NCBI GenBank assembly: GCA_016193465.1 | Contig: JACPSE010000100.1 | Location: forward strand, 1 to 63,072 | Length of the DNA: 63,072 bases | DNA from: Deltaproteobacteria bacterium | Lineage (GTDB): Bacteria > Desulfobacterota > Binatia > UBA9968 | Direction: 5' to 3' | Shown: positions 1 to 9,685 of the stretch, piece by piece | Numbering within the stretch: the stretch's first letter is position 1 | Layout: each line of letters opens with the position of its first letter | Made by a program: the position numbers and the translations under genes | The notes under the pieces: generated by a model | Database searches by the model: none | What the model was told of the DNA's origin: nothing | What the model saw: the letters and a program-made list of their open reading frames with translations, nothing else

Positions 1-419
1 CAGCCCATGCTGTCTTCACCGATATTTGAGCGGCTCGACCACCGGAGTTCGAACCATCTTTTACGAGGCTTGCTCAGCGTTTACTCGCGTTGCAACCCGA
101 CAACTCGCTCATCGGCCCAAGGCCGACTTTGTCAGTAGGCTTCAACATGTCGATTGCTCTTCATGCCGCTACCCGTGCTAGGCGGCTTCTGGCTCTTACC
201 GCCGCGGGACTTCCCTCACCTAAATGAGAGTCACCCTATGGATCACGACAGCGATTCATCTGGACACACCAAACAAAAGACTTGACCCCTTTACCACCTG
301 GGTTCGACCTGCCCCGAGGTCATCATAGATATAGATGGCCATGGGCACCCGGGCCTGAAGGCACGGTTGTTTAGTGCCTCTATAACCTGCTGATAAAAAC
401 TAATGCTAGACACAGTTAG
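1..419 (-). other. Gene-free window edge; possible group II intron fragment
   Basis: No open gene is visible here. The minus strand carries a stop-interrupted peptide trace with phrases such as DKVGLG, LSGCNASK and DGSNSGGRA. These resemble the pseudo-coding trace often seen in the 5' ribozyme part of bacterial group II introns, ahead of the reverse transcriptase. The reverse transcriptase itself would lie beyond position 1 and cannot be seen. The resemblance is from memory, and a covariance-model search would be needed to establish it. Confidence 0.25.
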
Positions 420-2174
420 TCATCGTTCCTTGCTTTTGCTTCTCCGTAACAACAGGGGGGATAGCGAGCCAATGCATATTCCAAGCGCTGTCCCGATAAT
501 CGCAAAAGTGGCGAAGCCCACGATTGCTCCCCAGATAGGGCCAAACGCCCCATACGAGCCAAAGCCTGCGGCAATTCCTCCCATGAGCCCGCGATAAATG
601 GCCGCCGGCAGGGCAAGGATAAAACCAATCCAACCACCCCACTTAGCTCCTCTAGAAACGCCCAGTCGCCGCAGCCAAGCCCAAAGAGGCTTCCATAACC
701 ACAAAAGGGTAAACAGTAGCACCGGAAAACCGTAAAACATCACCCAGAAAGCAGTTCGGTTGGCCTGCAGGAGATTCCAAAGTGGATTGACTACAAGGTA
801 GAAAAAGATCATACCAACACTGAAGCGTGGCGTTTCCTTAGGTGTTTCTTCAGCCGGCGCTCGGCTGATTGTTCCTCCACGAAAATCCTCCGCTGCAAAA
901 TAACGAAGCTTGCCATCCGAGGTGACAACTGCGAAGCCCTCTGAGTCACTATCAGCGATGTGCATACTTGGTGGATCGGAATAGATAAACCACGATAACG
1001 ACTTCTCAAAGTCTAGGGTGGCCAAGACCCTCGCCTTTTGTGCGTCAACAATTTGAATTAGGAAACCAGACTTGACAATCACGAGATCTCCCATGCGTTG
1101 GAGGACTCTAAAGCTCACGAAATCATCCTGATACAGGTCCACCCGTGCTTCTTGTTTGCCGTCAGCAAGCCGAACTATGCTGAGTTTCTGTTGATTATCT
1201 TCCGGATTAGCGCTAGCAGCATGCGTTATGATAATTTTTGACCCTATTACCACAGGAGGATCGGGATCAATTGGGATACGTCCCCCTAGCTCGACCGCCC
1301 ATAGCGGTTGGCCTGTTTTGAGATCTATTTTTAGGAGCTGGCTTCCGGTCGTGATGAGGAGCGACTTCTCAGCGATAACCGGTGGAGAAGACCATGGCGG
1401 CGATAGCGGTAGTGCCCAAGCTAACTGGCCAGTGCTCTCGTGGAAGGCAAGCAGTTCCTTGTATTTCCGTTCATCAGGGATTCCATGATACCCAAGGATC
1501 ATCTCTGCAGCACGCCGTGACCCGTAGGGCCAAAGATAACCATTGTACGAATAATCAGAGAGACGTTGACCATCGTTTGCTCTTAGCACCACACGGTTGC
1601 GTTTGGTGGTCTTGTAAGAATATACATTTACAGTTCCGGACTGAGGATCAGGATCAAGGATTTTCTCATAGATAGCAGGCCTCGGCAGGCCCGGAATACT
1701 GACCTGCCAAACAATCGTGCCGTCTAGTGGATTCATTCCTATGACGACTAGTTCCTTCTTTTCTACATCAAACAAAGCCGCTATCAGGCGGGTCTCTGAG
1801 CGAACGAGGGCACCCCGTATAGGATAGCCGTTGAGAGCAATTCGTTTTCGCCAGACTACATTGCCCCGGGTTCGATCAAGCGCTAAGAACTGAACCCCAT
1901 TAGGAAGCTCGACCGATGCATAGACATGCTTCGAATCAAGCAGTACGCCTTCTATTTGGTCGCGGTAGATAGGCGCTAGTGCTAGTAAAGCGTAAAATGA
2001 AAAATGGTTCTTTGTAGTAAACGCCCAACGTTCGTGTGGTTTCTCTACTGCATCCGGTTGTGCTGCAGTAGCATTGAGGCGTAGGTAAGCCGCGGTCGCT
2101 ACAATACACATTGTCAGTACGAAAGTTTTATACCTTCGCAATGCCGTCCCCCTAAGCACCAACTCTTCTGGCAT
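420..2174 (-). CDS. Membrane-anchored PQQ-like beta-propeller protein
   Basis: The 584-residue protein begins with a membrane anchor or uncleaved signal (about residues 16-36). A beta-propeller region of PQQ/BamB type follows, with recurring blades of the form D/TG-x-x-x-W such as TGQPLWAVEL and DGTIVWQVSI (about 50-440). The C-terminal 130 residues form several hydrophobic segments, the last very Gly/Ala-rich. The ATG directly abuts the TAG stop of the Rhs gene (TAG-ATG), and its ribosome site GGAGG lies inside the end of that gene, so the two are translationally coupled. That coupling suggests a partner of the Rhs protein: a surface or assembly partner, or conceivably an immunity protein. 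The function is unproven; the fold call is fairly safe. Confidence 0.75.
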   Translation of the reverse strand: MPEELVLRGTALRRYKTFVLTMCIVATAAYLRLNATAAQPDAVEKPHERWAFTTKNHFSFYALLALAPIYRDQIEGVLLDSKHVYASVELPNGVQFLALDRTRGNVVWRKRIALNGYPIRGALVRSETRLIAALFDVEKKELVVIGMNPLDGTIVWQVSIPGLPRPAIYEKILDPDPQSGTVNVYSYKTTKRNRVVLRANDGQRLSDYSYNGYLWPYGSRRAAEMILGYHGIPDERKYKELLAFHESTGQLAWALPLSPPWSSPPVIAEKSLLITTGSQLLKIDLKTGQPLWAVELGGRIPIDPDPPVVIGSKIIITHAASANPEDNQQKLSIVRLADGKQEARVDLYQDDFVSFRVLQRMGDLVIVKSGFLIQIVDAQKARVLATLDFEKSLSWFIYSDPPSMHIADSDSEGFAVVTSDGKLRYFAAEDFRGGTISRAPAEETPKETPRFSVGMIFFYLVVNPLWNLLQANRTAFWVMFYGFPVLLFTLLWLWKPLWAWLRRLGVSRGAKWGGWIGFILALPAAIYRGLMGGIAAGFGSYGAFGPIWGAIVGFATFAIIGTALGICIGSLSPLLLRRSKSKER

Positions 2175-5100
2175 CTATTTCCTCCTTTTCTTTTGCTGTT
2201 TGATTCGTTTTATAATTTCCTTTTTTGTCACAGGGTCATTCCAGTACCCTGTATGATCCACCAAGCCTACACGAACCAGCCTCTCTGCCCCTGATGTCAA
2301 GGAGCCCCAGGAGATAGGGTCGGCCACGGATGTGATGTTTACCCAGACAGAAGCGGAGGCAGGATCGGCAGTAAGCGCACTCAAGGGAGATCCGATAGTT
2401 ATCAGGAGATCAACAGGACTTCCAGTCGCAGCCAAGTAGTTGGCAGCAAGCACGGAACCCCAACTGTGTCCAATTATATTTATAGGCTCACCCGGAGGAG
2501 CGTTCGAAATAAGTTGAGCGATCTGGAAAAAGGCGTCGGATGCGCCTTCCCCGCTAAGGACATTCCCGCTCCATAGAACCTCTTTTATTGTTTCGCCAGT
2601 GGCTGCTTTAATGTCCGTTGCAAATTTGCTTTCTGTATAACTTCCCTCTTTCGGTTTCCCAAATCGTAATCCGTGCACGATAATGGTGAGTAAACCAAAT
2701 GGATCACGAGCATTTATTGGATTGTTTCGAACGTAGGTGTACGCATTAATCCCGTCTCGGAAGTGTAGAGGATCTTCCGAGATGTACCTAGCCAGATCAG
2801 GATGGTAGTAGCGTGCTCTATAATGGAACAGCCCGGTTCCATCATCTTCCCTGCCCGTAAAAGATATCGGATTATCGGAGACGACCCCGGTATGCATGGA
2901 ACGGCCGAAAGGCTCGTAGGTTAGCTCGCTTGCGACTGTCCCAAGCGCGTCAAGATTGGCGACGGAAGAGCCAAGAGCATCTGCAATGACAAAATCAGTT
3001 TTATCCTGCTTACGCCGCACCCAAACGTCATCGAGTCCGAGACCTCCCAGATAAAAGGCATCTCCGTCAGCGGCGCTCTCGCTGACTACATTGCGACCGT
3101 CATATTGAAAAGTGTAGCTGAGACCGTTGACCGTGCGCAGGGTACGCCGGCCTAAAGCATCATAACCAAAAGAGGCCGATAAGTTAGGTCGCACCAGGTT
3201 AATGAGCTGATTGCGGGCATCCCACGTAAAGCTAGTAACACCGTCCGAATCGCTTATTGAGGTCAAGTTCCCATTCGCATCGAAGGTCATCGTCTTATTG
3301 CCAAATGCCAACTGTTGGTTCGCGGCGTCATAAATGGCCGAAGCGATAGGGTCAGGCAACAGTGTGCGAGCAAAACTACCGCCCACAGCTGCCCGATTGC
3401 CCGCGGGATCGTACTGATAGGTGAGATTTCCTAGAATACCAAGGGTATTACGGTAGATCAGCTCGGTGAGGCGCGAGGCGGGATCGTAGACGTACTCCGT
3501 GGAAACCCCATTGGAAACAGTCAGCCGCGTCCTTCGGCCAAGGGCGTCGTAGCTGAGATTAACAAACTGTGATCCTTGCAGAACCTCGGTGAGTTGGGAA
3601 TTTATGTCATAGCTATAGGTAACAAGCGCCTGACCTGGGACAGCCATCGAGATGCGACGACCGAGAGAGTCGTACTGATAACTAATTGTGCCCATCCCAG
3701 TGCTCTGGCTTGTCAGTCGATCCAGTAGATCATACGAGTTCAGAATTGTGCCACCTGCGCTGTCAGTTGCCTCAATCAGTCGACCCCCGGCATCATAGAC
3801 AAACCGGGTGGTGGTTCCATCTGCGTAGCCGGTACTGATACGCCGGTCGAGAGCGTCATATGTCAGTGTTGTCACTTGCTGTTTTCGGTCTGTGGCGTGG
3901 ATAAGATTTCCGGCCCGATCATACTGATATGTCTCCAATCGTCCTAGAGGATCAGCTCGGGTTGCCAGTCGATCTATGCTGTCGTAAGTGTGGGCGATAG
4001 TGTGCCCCCTGGCATCTGTCACCATAAGAAGATTCCCATTGCCATCGTAGCTGAAAGAAGTGACTCCATTTAAAGCATCGATGACCTGGGCAATCCGGTT
4101 CAGCCCATCGTAACTAAACCGTGCGCTTCTCCCTCTAGGGTCAGTCTGCTCAATAAGGCGAGAGACGAGGTCATAGGCCCTCTGGGTGGTGTTACCAAGA
4201 GGATCTGCAATAACAGCGAGATTGCCATTGCTGTCGTAGGTGAAGGTCGTGCTGTTTCCCAGCGGATCGGTGGTGCTTAGGGGCTGGCCGAATTCATTAT
4301 AGGCGATAGTTGTGCGTGCGCCGGTCGGGTCCACTGTTGCAGTAAGATTACCCTTGGCGTCGTACTCGAACGTGGTCACGTGACCGAGTGGGTCAGTGAT
4401 CTTGGTAAGTTTGTTAAAAGTTGGCTCATATTCGAACCCCCGCACATTTCCCGCCGGATCGGTGATGGTGGTTACGTTGCCGTTGGCGTCATACGCGAAG
4501 CTGGCGACTCGCCCGATGGAATCACTAGTAGAAAGGAGAAGGTTGGTTCCAGTCTGTCGCTCGAAGCTCGTGGTCTGCCCCAAGGCATTCGTCTGGCTGA
4601 TGAGAAAGCCGGAGGAGTTGAAGCGGTAGGTTGTGCTGTTTCCCCGAGGATCGGCTACCGTGGTTTGGGTGATGAAGTTACCTGACGCAGTGTAGGTGAA
4701 GGTCCACATTCCTCCGTCGGCCTGGGTCTGGCGGATGACTCGCCCAGCGGCGTCATATTCGTTGGTAAGGAAGGTAATGTTTCGGGGATCGGTGATGGTC
4801 ACCATGCGGTTAGAACCATCGTAGGTGTACCGGGTAATGCCGCCCGTAGCGTCGGTTACGGTAATGAGACGCCCGGACGCATCGTAGCCGTAGAGAATCG
4901 CCCGGCCTATAGGGTCCTGAATCCGGTCTATACGGAGATTGGTCCCTGTGTAAAATAACGTGAGTTGTCGTCCTGAAGGCTCGGTAATCTGAGTCACTCG
5001 GCCTTGGGTATCTCGTGTGAGCGTAATGGTATTCCCGTTCCGATCAGCTTGGCTAATCAATCGGCCTGCGCCATCGAAGCGCCAAAGGCTTCCGTCTTTG

Positions 5101-8100
5101 AAGCGCAAGGAGCGTATGCCCGCCACCACAGTCACAACTGCTCCACGGAGGGATGGCGAGGTTGTATTGATAAAGCTCCCGTCCGGCTGTCTGGCAAAGA
5201 GATCCTGGCGGTTGCCAGGGGTAAAGAAGATAAGCGAATCGGGCGAGTTATTCGGTGGAGGCTGAAGGAAGATATCATAGGGCCAGCTTGTTCCCAATCC
5301 AAAGGGGCCGGCATTGGTTAGTTGAGTGCGGTAGGTGCGGGTGATGGCGGTGGGCAAAATACCAGGCAAAACCATGTCGGTCTTGTCGAGATAGAAAAAG
5401 CCCGTAGCCGTATCCACAGGCTCGCCTGCCGTCTGACCGCTTCCTGACTGTCCTCCACTCGCTCCTCCACCAGGTCTTGGCTGTGGCGGTGGAACATTGA
5501 CGCGGGCGCCGCAGCAAAAGCGCGGGATGCCATAGGGAAGGTTCGTGGCCGGGTTGATATCAGTGATGATTCGACTTCCGTCCGGGGAGACAGTTCCTGT
5601 CCCATATTTCTCCCATCGGTTGGGAGCACTACCGTCCGGAGCCTCGTTGAAGTAATACAGGTCAATCTTGTCGCCGGGTAGCCCGTCCACATCATTCGGG
5701 GTATCAATAGGGACGTTTCCGGTCGGAATTCCCCCACCCATTTTGCCGAAGTTGAACAGATAAACTTGCCGGGAGCCGAGGCCGGGAGGAAGCGGGGGCA
5801 AAGGCGAGCGATCGATGGGCACGGCAGTGACGCTCACCTGAGTATTAGGCTGGTTATCCCAGCCGATGATCTGAACTCCGGAAGGGATTTCCATCTTAAA
5901 GCCAGGGACATCCGGCGGCGCGAGAACAGTTTCTTGGGCCGGTATAATGGGCATAAGTTTTGCCACCGGCAGCCCATGAAGCTTGGGAGTGAAACCGAGG
6001 CTATTCACGATTCCCACCAGGATATCCAGAGTCACTGGGATAGTTGAGTAGCTTATGCTCGGCGTGTTTGCGGTAGAGCCATCGATCAAGAAGACTTGAG
6101 GGCCAGCGACAGAGAGAGGGATAAAAAAGTTCCCGCCAGCGTCGGTGGTTCCTAGCTCCGTGATCGTGCTTCCACCCAGTTTTATGCTCACGCCGGCCAG
6201 AGGTATTTCCTGCTCATCGCGCACCTCACCGGTCAAGATTGTCTGCCCCGGAGCCTGAATGCCCAAGGTGATAGTCGCTGTGCGCATAATCGCACGGCCC
6301 TCAATCTGGGCTGTGGCACGCAGCTCCAGTATATAAGCGCCTACAGGAGTTGAGTTAGTGGTGGTTAAAGTCAGAATCCCAGTGCCGTTTGGCCCCAGAG
6401 TGGAGGGCATGAGGTTGGCGGTGATCCCAGGTAATAGCCCAGCGACAGCCAGGGAAGCCAGACCCGTGAAGGGCTCAGGACCTGTGCTTATGATGCGCAA
6501 AGCATAGGTTGCAGACATCCCTTGAACAGCGGTTCCAACAGCAGGGCTCGCGGAGAGGACAAAGTCCTGGCGAAGCAGGACAATAAAGTCGGTGCTGCTC
6601 GTTCCAATTCCACGAGGAGTCTCCACAGCGATGCGGCCTGTGGTAGCTCCGAGCGGAACGAAAGTTCTAATAATTGTCTCGGTAACGCTTGTGATAATGG
6701 CCTGGACGCCATTAAATTTGACGATCGTCTTGCCAGAGCTTGGATCAAAGCCTCTTCCCTGAATTGTCACCTCAGTACCTACGGTCCCGCTTCCCGGCGA
6801 GAAAACGGTAATTTCGGGATGCGTCGTGACGGTAAAGGTAGATGAAACAGAGGCGGGGTTACCGGCAAGATCTGAGAGGGAGACAAACACCGTATGTGAA
6901 CCCTGGGTTAAAGGGTTCAAGGGGTGAAGGGATAAAGGGTTGAAGGGATAAAGGGTAAACCCAGAGGGAGTAATGCTGGCAAGAGAGGTCACATCCATGT
7001 TGTCGAGAAAGATTTTCACTGAGGCCAGGTTGATGCCGAAGTTGTCGTTGAACTGGGCCGTTATCAGAGGGCGGTCTGTGGTAAGAACAGATCCATCGGC
7101 TGGAGTGAGATTGGTGATTAGTGGTGGGGTGATATCGACAGCAAAAGTAGAAGAGGTGGAGGCTGAGTTGCCAGCTCGGTCGGAGATCGTAACCAAAACC
7201 GTATGCAGGCCTTCAGTCAAAGAGTTTAAGGGTTTAAGGGTTGAAGGGTTAGAAAGGTCAAGAGAAAAACCGGAAGGCGTGACTGAAGCATGGTTTGTGA
7301 CGTTAAGTCCGTCGAGGCGGACCTCGACCTTGGTAACATCTACCCCTGAGAGGTTATCCGAGAAGTTGGCCTGGATTAGAGGGCGTGGATTATTTAAGAA
7401 GGAGCCGTTGATTGGCTGTATATTTGCAATGAATGGAGCGATGTTGTCGTGGACGATGGTAAACTCTGCTGGGGCGCTGGTGAGTCCTTGGCCACTGTGG
7501 GTGGTGGTAAAAACATCAAGGAAGTTTTGAGCGTTGAGTTTTAGGTTTAAGGTGAGAGCGAAACTGCCGTCTTGGGTCGAGACTGTAATGGGCGCAGCAG
7601 AGTCATTGAGAAAGGCATCGATACGGGAGTTGGCTTCGGTCTTACCGTTTAAAATGAGGGAGTTCTGGCTGGTAAAAGAAGGGAAGGCAAGCGTGGGAGG
7701 GGGAGGGGCTCGCAGGCGAAGAACACGGCCATGCTGATCTCCCTTGCCGTCGGCTACATAGAGATTTGCGGAGTTGTCAAATGCTAGACCGCGAGGATTC
7801 TTTAACTTCGAGGCAAAGCGGGTAAGGGTGCCGTCAGTGACAACTTTGCCAATGGCGTCTTTGATCTTTTTAGAAAACTCCAGCTCTTCTGCGGTCACGT
7901 AGAAGGCGCCTAAAGCGTCCAGCGCCAGACCAAAGGGCCTTTTGATGTTGGTCTGTGTGAGGCGTGTTATCAGGCCAGCTTTGCCATCACTCTGAATGGG
8001 GATCTTAAAGATCCCGCCATGATCGTTCTTTTCCTGCTTCAGTCCCTTGGAGGCAGCAAAGAGACTGTTCTCGTGGACGACCAGTCCTTGAAGCTCTTTA

Positions 8101-8654
8101 AAACCCGTGGCCCAGACAGAAAGAATTCCGTCAGGCGTAAGGCGTAAAATGACTTCTCCCTGCTCTTCGTCGTCATCATTCCCTTCGTCTGTTCCTAATC
8201 CCTTGGCCGAAATATAAACGGTTGTATCCTCTGCCACGGCGAGCCAGCGCGGTTTTCCCATTCCCTCAGCCAGGACGGAAAGATTTCCGTTGGCTTCCAC
8301 TCTGAGCAACCTCCCGCTCTTTTCCTCCACGACCAGAAGACGACCCTCAAGGTCAAAACTCATACCTACGGGACGACTTAGATGGGTAATAAAGGGGTGC
8401 ACTTCTCCTGCGCTGACCTTGAAGAGAGTCCCACTCTTACGGTCCGAGACAAAAAGCGCACCGTTTTGATCTACGACTAACCCTGTCGGTTCGCTAAAAC
8501 CGTCGGCTACAACCTCAACAAGAGCCAAGGAATCGATCTCTGACGGGTCCGAGGATTCGGATGATATAGGAAGGAAGAAGTAGAGAGCGGCAAGTAGAAT
8601 TAAAAACGAAAGAAGGAAAAGAAGAAAAGGAGCGCCTTTTCTTAGATGCCTCAA
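2175..8654 (-). CDS. Giant Rhs/YD-repeat protein with alpha/beta-hydrolase C-terminus
   Basis: The 2159-residue protein has a Lys/Arg-rich start and a hydrophobic export anchor (about 8-29). NHL-like propeller repeats follow (about 45-320), then Ig-like repeats (about 330-610), an IPT/TIG domain (about 611-690), a carboxypeptidase-regulatory-like domain (about 803-870), a DUF6531-type entry with TATGFFY (about 1075), and a long array of YD repeats. The Rhs core ends in RYYHPDLARY...DPFGL near residue 1983. The variable tail (about 1985-2159) has IIVHG and the nucleophile elbow GHSWGS with Ser at about 2064, typical of alpha/beta-hydrolase lipases. It ends in a Lys/Arg-rich tail. The start is TTG with GAGG 7 nt upstream. 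By family knowledge this is a polymorphic-toxin style surface protein; lipase toxicity is inference. The upstream region is disrupted by mobile DNA. Confidence 0.88.
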   Translation of the reverse strand: MRHLRKGAPFLLFLLSFLILLAALYFFLPISSESSDPSEIDSLALVEVVADGFSEPTGLVVDQNGALFVSDRKSGTLFKVSAGEVHPFITHLSRPVGMSFDLEGRLLVVEEKSGRLLRVEANGNLSVLAEGMGKPRWLAVAEDTTVYISAKGLGTDEGNDDDEEQGEVILRLTPDGILSVWATGFKELQGLVVHENSLFAASKGLKQEKNDHGGIFKIPIQSDGKAGLITRLTQTNIKRPFGLALDALGAFYVTAEELEFSKKIKDAIGKVVTDGTLTRFASKLKNPRGLAFDNSANLYVADGKGDQHGRVLRLRAPPPPTLAFPSFTSQNSLILNGKTEANSRIDAFLNDSAAPITVSTQDGSFALTLNLKLNAQNFLDVFTTTHSGQGLTSAPAEFTIVHDNIAPFIANIQPINGSFLNNPRPLIQANFSDNLSGVDVTKVEVRLDGLNVTNHASVTPSGFSLDLSNPSTLKPLNSLTEGLHTVLVTISDRAGNSASTSSTFAVDITPPLITNLTPADGSVLTTDRPLITAQFNDNFGINLASVKIFLDNMDVTSLASITPSGFTLYPFNPLSLHPLNPLTQGSHTVFVSLSDLAGNPASVSSTFTVTTHPEITVFSPGSGTVGTEVTIQGRGFDPSSGKTIVKFNGVQAIITSVTETIIRTFVPLGATTGRIAVETPRGIGTSSTDFIVLLRQDFVLSASPAVGTAVQGMSATYALRIISTGPEPFTGLASLAVAGLLPGITANLMPSTLGPNGTGILTLTTTNSTPVGAYILELRATAQIEGRAIMRTATITLGIQAPGQTILTGEVRDEQEIPLAGVSIKLGGSTITELGTTDAGGNFFIPLSVAGPQVFLIDGSTANTPSISYSTIPVTLDILVGIVNSLGFTPKLHGLPVAKLMPIIPAQETVLAPPDVPGFKMEIPSGVQIIGWDNQPNTQVSVTAVPIDRSPLPPLPPGLGSRQVYLFNFGKMGGGIPTGNVPIDTPNDVDGLPGDKIDLYYFNEAPDGSAPNRWEKYGTGTVSPDGSRIITDINPATNLPYGIPRFCCGARVNVPPPQPRPGGGASGGQSGSGQTAGEPVDTATGFFYLDKTDMVLPGILPTAITRTYRTQLTNAGPFGLGTSWPYDIFLQPPPNNSPDSLIFFTPGNRQDLFARQPDGSFINTTSPSLRGAVVTVVAGIRSLRFKDGSLWRFDGAGRLISQADRNGNTITLTRDTQGRVTQITEPSGRQLTLFYTGTNLRIDRIQDPIGRAILYGYDASGRLITVTDATGGITRYTYDGSNRMVTITDPRNITFLTNEYDAAGRVIRQTQADGGMWTFTYTASGNFITQTTVADPRGNSTTYRFNSSGFLISQTNALGQTTSFERQTGTNLLLSTSDSIGRVASFAYDANGNVTTITDPAGNVRGFEYEPTFNKLTKITDPLGHVTTFEYDAKGNLTATVDPTGARTTIAYNEFGQPLSTTDPLGNSTTFTYDSNGNLAVIADPLGNTTQRAYDLVSRLIEQTDPRGRSARFSYDGLNRIAQVIDALNGVTSFSYDGNGNLLMVTDARGHTIAHTYDSIDRLATRADPLGRLETYQYDRAGNLIHATDRKQQVTTLTYDALDRRISTGYADGTTTRFVYDAGGRLIEATDSAGGTILNSYDLLDRLTSQSTGMGTISYQYDSLGRRISMAVPGQALVTYSYDINSQLTEVLQGSQFVNLSYDALGRRTRLTVSNGVSTEYVYDPASRLTELIYRNTLGILGNLTYQYDPAGNRAAVGGSFARTLLPDPIASAIYDAANQQLAFGNKTMTFDANGNLTSISDSDGVTSFTWDARNQLINLVRPNLSASFGYDALGRRTLRTVNGLSYTFQYDGRNVVSESAADGDAFYLGGLGLDDVWVRRKQDKTDFVIADALGSSVANLDALGTVASELTYEPFGRSMHTGVVSDNPISFTGREDDGTGLFHYRARYYHPDLARYISEDPLHFRDGINAYTYVRNNPINARDPFGLLTIIVHGLRFGKPKEGSYTESKFATDIKAATGETIKEVLWSGNVLSGEGASDAFFQIAQLISNAPPGEPINIIGHSWGSVLAANYLAATGSPVDLLITIGSPLSALTADPASASVWVNITSVADPISWGSLTSGAERLVRVGLVDHTGYWNDPVTKKEIIKRIKQQKKRRK
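6905..6955 (+). repeat. G-run minisatellite inside the Rhs gene
   Basis: On the plus strand, runs of three to four G recur every 7-8 bases (GGGTTAAA, GGGTTCAA, GGGGTGAA, GGGATAAA, GGGTTGAA, GGGATAAA, GGG). On the coding strand this gives a repeated Asn/Ser-Pro-Leu stretch in a linker between Ig-like domains. Seven G-tracts with loops of 4-5 nt could form a G-quadruplex on the template strand. Confidence 0.7.
7225..7248 (+). repeat. Second, shorter G-run repeat in the Rhs gene
   Basis: Three GGG tracts spaced by TTTAA or TTGAA occur at the equivalent linker of the neighbouring Ig-like repeat. It is a shorter relative of the array at 6905-6955 and encodes a similar Pro-Leu/Asn-Ser linker, which suggests slippage-driven length variation. 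Confidence 0.6.
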
Positions 8655-8787
8655 AGCTGAGCCTCACTGGTGCATATACAGGAAGCGCAAAGTCTTGATT
8701 CGGCTACTTACAAATGGCAGGCGACTATAGTGTGCATGCCGATGCGTGTCAAGAAAAAAAGAAGCTGTGAAGATTCCTGCCGATCTC

Positions 8788-8955
8788 TTACTGCACAGCA
8801 CCGCACCTGGGGCAGGTGAGTGGGGGAGGGCCTTTGAGGATCGACCAGCCGCAGGCGGTGCAGGTCTCAACCTCTTCCCCAAGCATTTCCCGGATCATGG
8901 GGCCGCATCTGGCCGCGCCGCACGGTCCCGTGCCAGCGCCGCTTCTCCGGCTCAC
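8788..8955 (-). pseudogene. 5'-truncated duplicate of the BFD-type ferredoxin gene
   Basis: This reads as the last 55 residues of a protein nearly identical to the complete gene at 46948-47253: VSRRSGAGTGPCGAARCGPM, then CTACGW and CPRCGAVQ before TAA. The homology also covers about 35 bp past the stop. It ends abruptly at 8955, exactly where the IS3-like left end begins, so the N-terminal 46 residues with the first Cys pair are missing. The fragment cannot bind a full BFD [2Fe-2S] cluster. Confidence 0.8.
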
Positions 8956-9685
8956 TGGACTGACCCCCTCAGTTGGACAGTTTGAGGGAGCAAGTTAGAA
9001 TGCCTGGTGGGAAGGAGAAAGGATCTCATCATGGCAGAGAGAAGGAAATTTTCAGCGACTTTCAAACGGCAGGTGGTCGAGGAGTTGCTCAGTCAGAACT
9101 CGACCCTGGCTCAACTGAGCCGCCGCTACGATGTTTCCTCAGGGCTTATCCTACATTGGAAGAAGCGCTACCAGGGAGGGGGACTAGTGGAGGGCCCCTC
9201 TCAGACAGAGAGAGAACTTCTAGCCCGTAATGCGGCGCTGGAGCAGAACAGTTACCTCGATGCCAAGCGGATGCTTAAGGACTTCGAGCAGTGGCTGAGC
9301 CAGCTCAACGAATCGGCGGCGGAGTCGCTTCGAGAGGCGCGGGAAGAGATTCTCACGCTTCATCGGCTCAAGGTGCCGGCGCTGCTCAGAAAGGCTCTGC
9401 ACTCCACCAATACGATCGAGAGCATGTTCTCTACGGTGAGAGACTGCGAGGGCAATCTCAAGCGGTACCGGGACAGTCGGATGTCTCAGCGATGGTTGGG
9501 AGCTGTGCTGCTTCACTGTGAGCGAGGATTCAAGAGAGTCAAGGGATACGCGGCCATCAAACAGGTCGTCGCAGCGATTGAGGCGGAGCAGGCTGAAAGT
9601 CGGAGGCTAAGGTCGGCAGCGTGAGGAGTTCAGGCAGGGGTCACTCAGGAAAATTTCAACTAGGAACTTGACAACCTCTTGCTGA
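8956..9685 (+). mobile_element. Composite IS remnant: IS3 left part joined to mutator-type right part
   Basis: The left boundary TGGACTGACCCCCTCAG-TTGGACA resembles IS3-family termini. The right boundary region near 9650-9685 (TTTCAACTAGG, then GACAACCTCT) belongs to the other half. The single ORF inside is a chimera of two unrelated transposase families. No matching terminal inverted repeats or target duplication are visible, so this is a recombination scar rather than a live element. Confidence 0.6.
9031..9624 (+). CDS. Chimeric transposase (IS3 OrfA head, mutator/IS256-type tail)
   Basis: Residues 1 to about 70 are a typical IS3 OrfA helix-turn-helix (RRKFSATFKRQVVEELL, then LSRRYDVSSGLILHWKKRYQGG) with part of the coiled coil. 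From about residue 71 the sequence switches in frame to the C-terminal part of a mutator-type (IS256) transposase (STNTIESMFSTVR, then NLKRYRDSRMSQRWLGAVLL). The DDE core is split and incomplete on both sides, so transposase activity is not expected. ATG 9031 is the natural OrfA start with GGAAGGAG upstream; a GTG 24 nt earlier is possible. Confidence 0.72.
   Translation: MAERRKFSATFKRQVVEELLSQNSTLAQLSRRYDVSSGLILHWKKRYQGGGLVEGPSQTERELLARNAALEQNSYLDAKRMLKDFEQWLSQLNESAAESLREAREEILTLHRLKVPALLRKALHSTNTIESMFSTVRDCEGNLKRYRDSRMSQRWLGAVLLHCERGFKRVKGYAAIKQVVAAIEAEQAESRRLRSAA

Noticed and set aside
8746-8998. Plus-strand ORFs over the BFD fragment
   Set aside because: The meaningful sequence is on the minus strand (BFD Cys motifs); the plus-strand ORFs are shadows.
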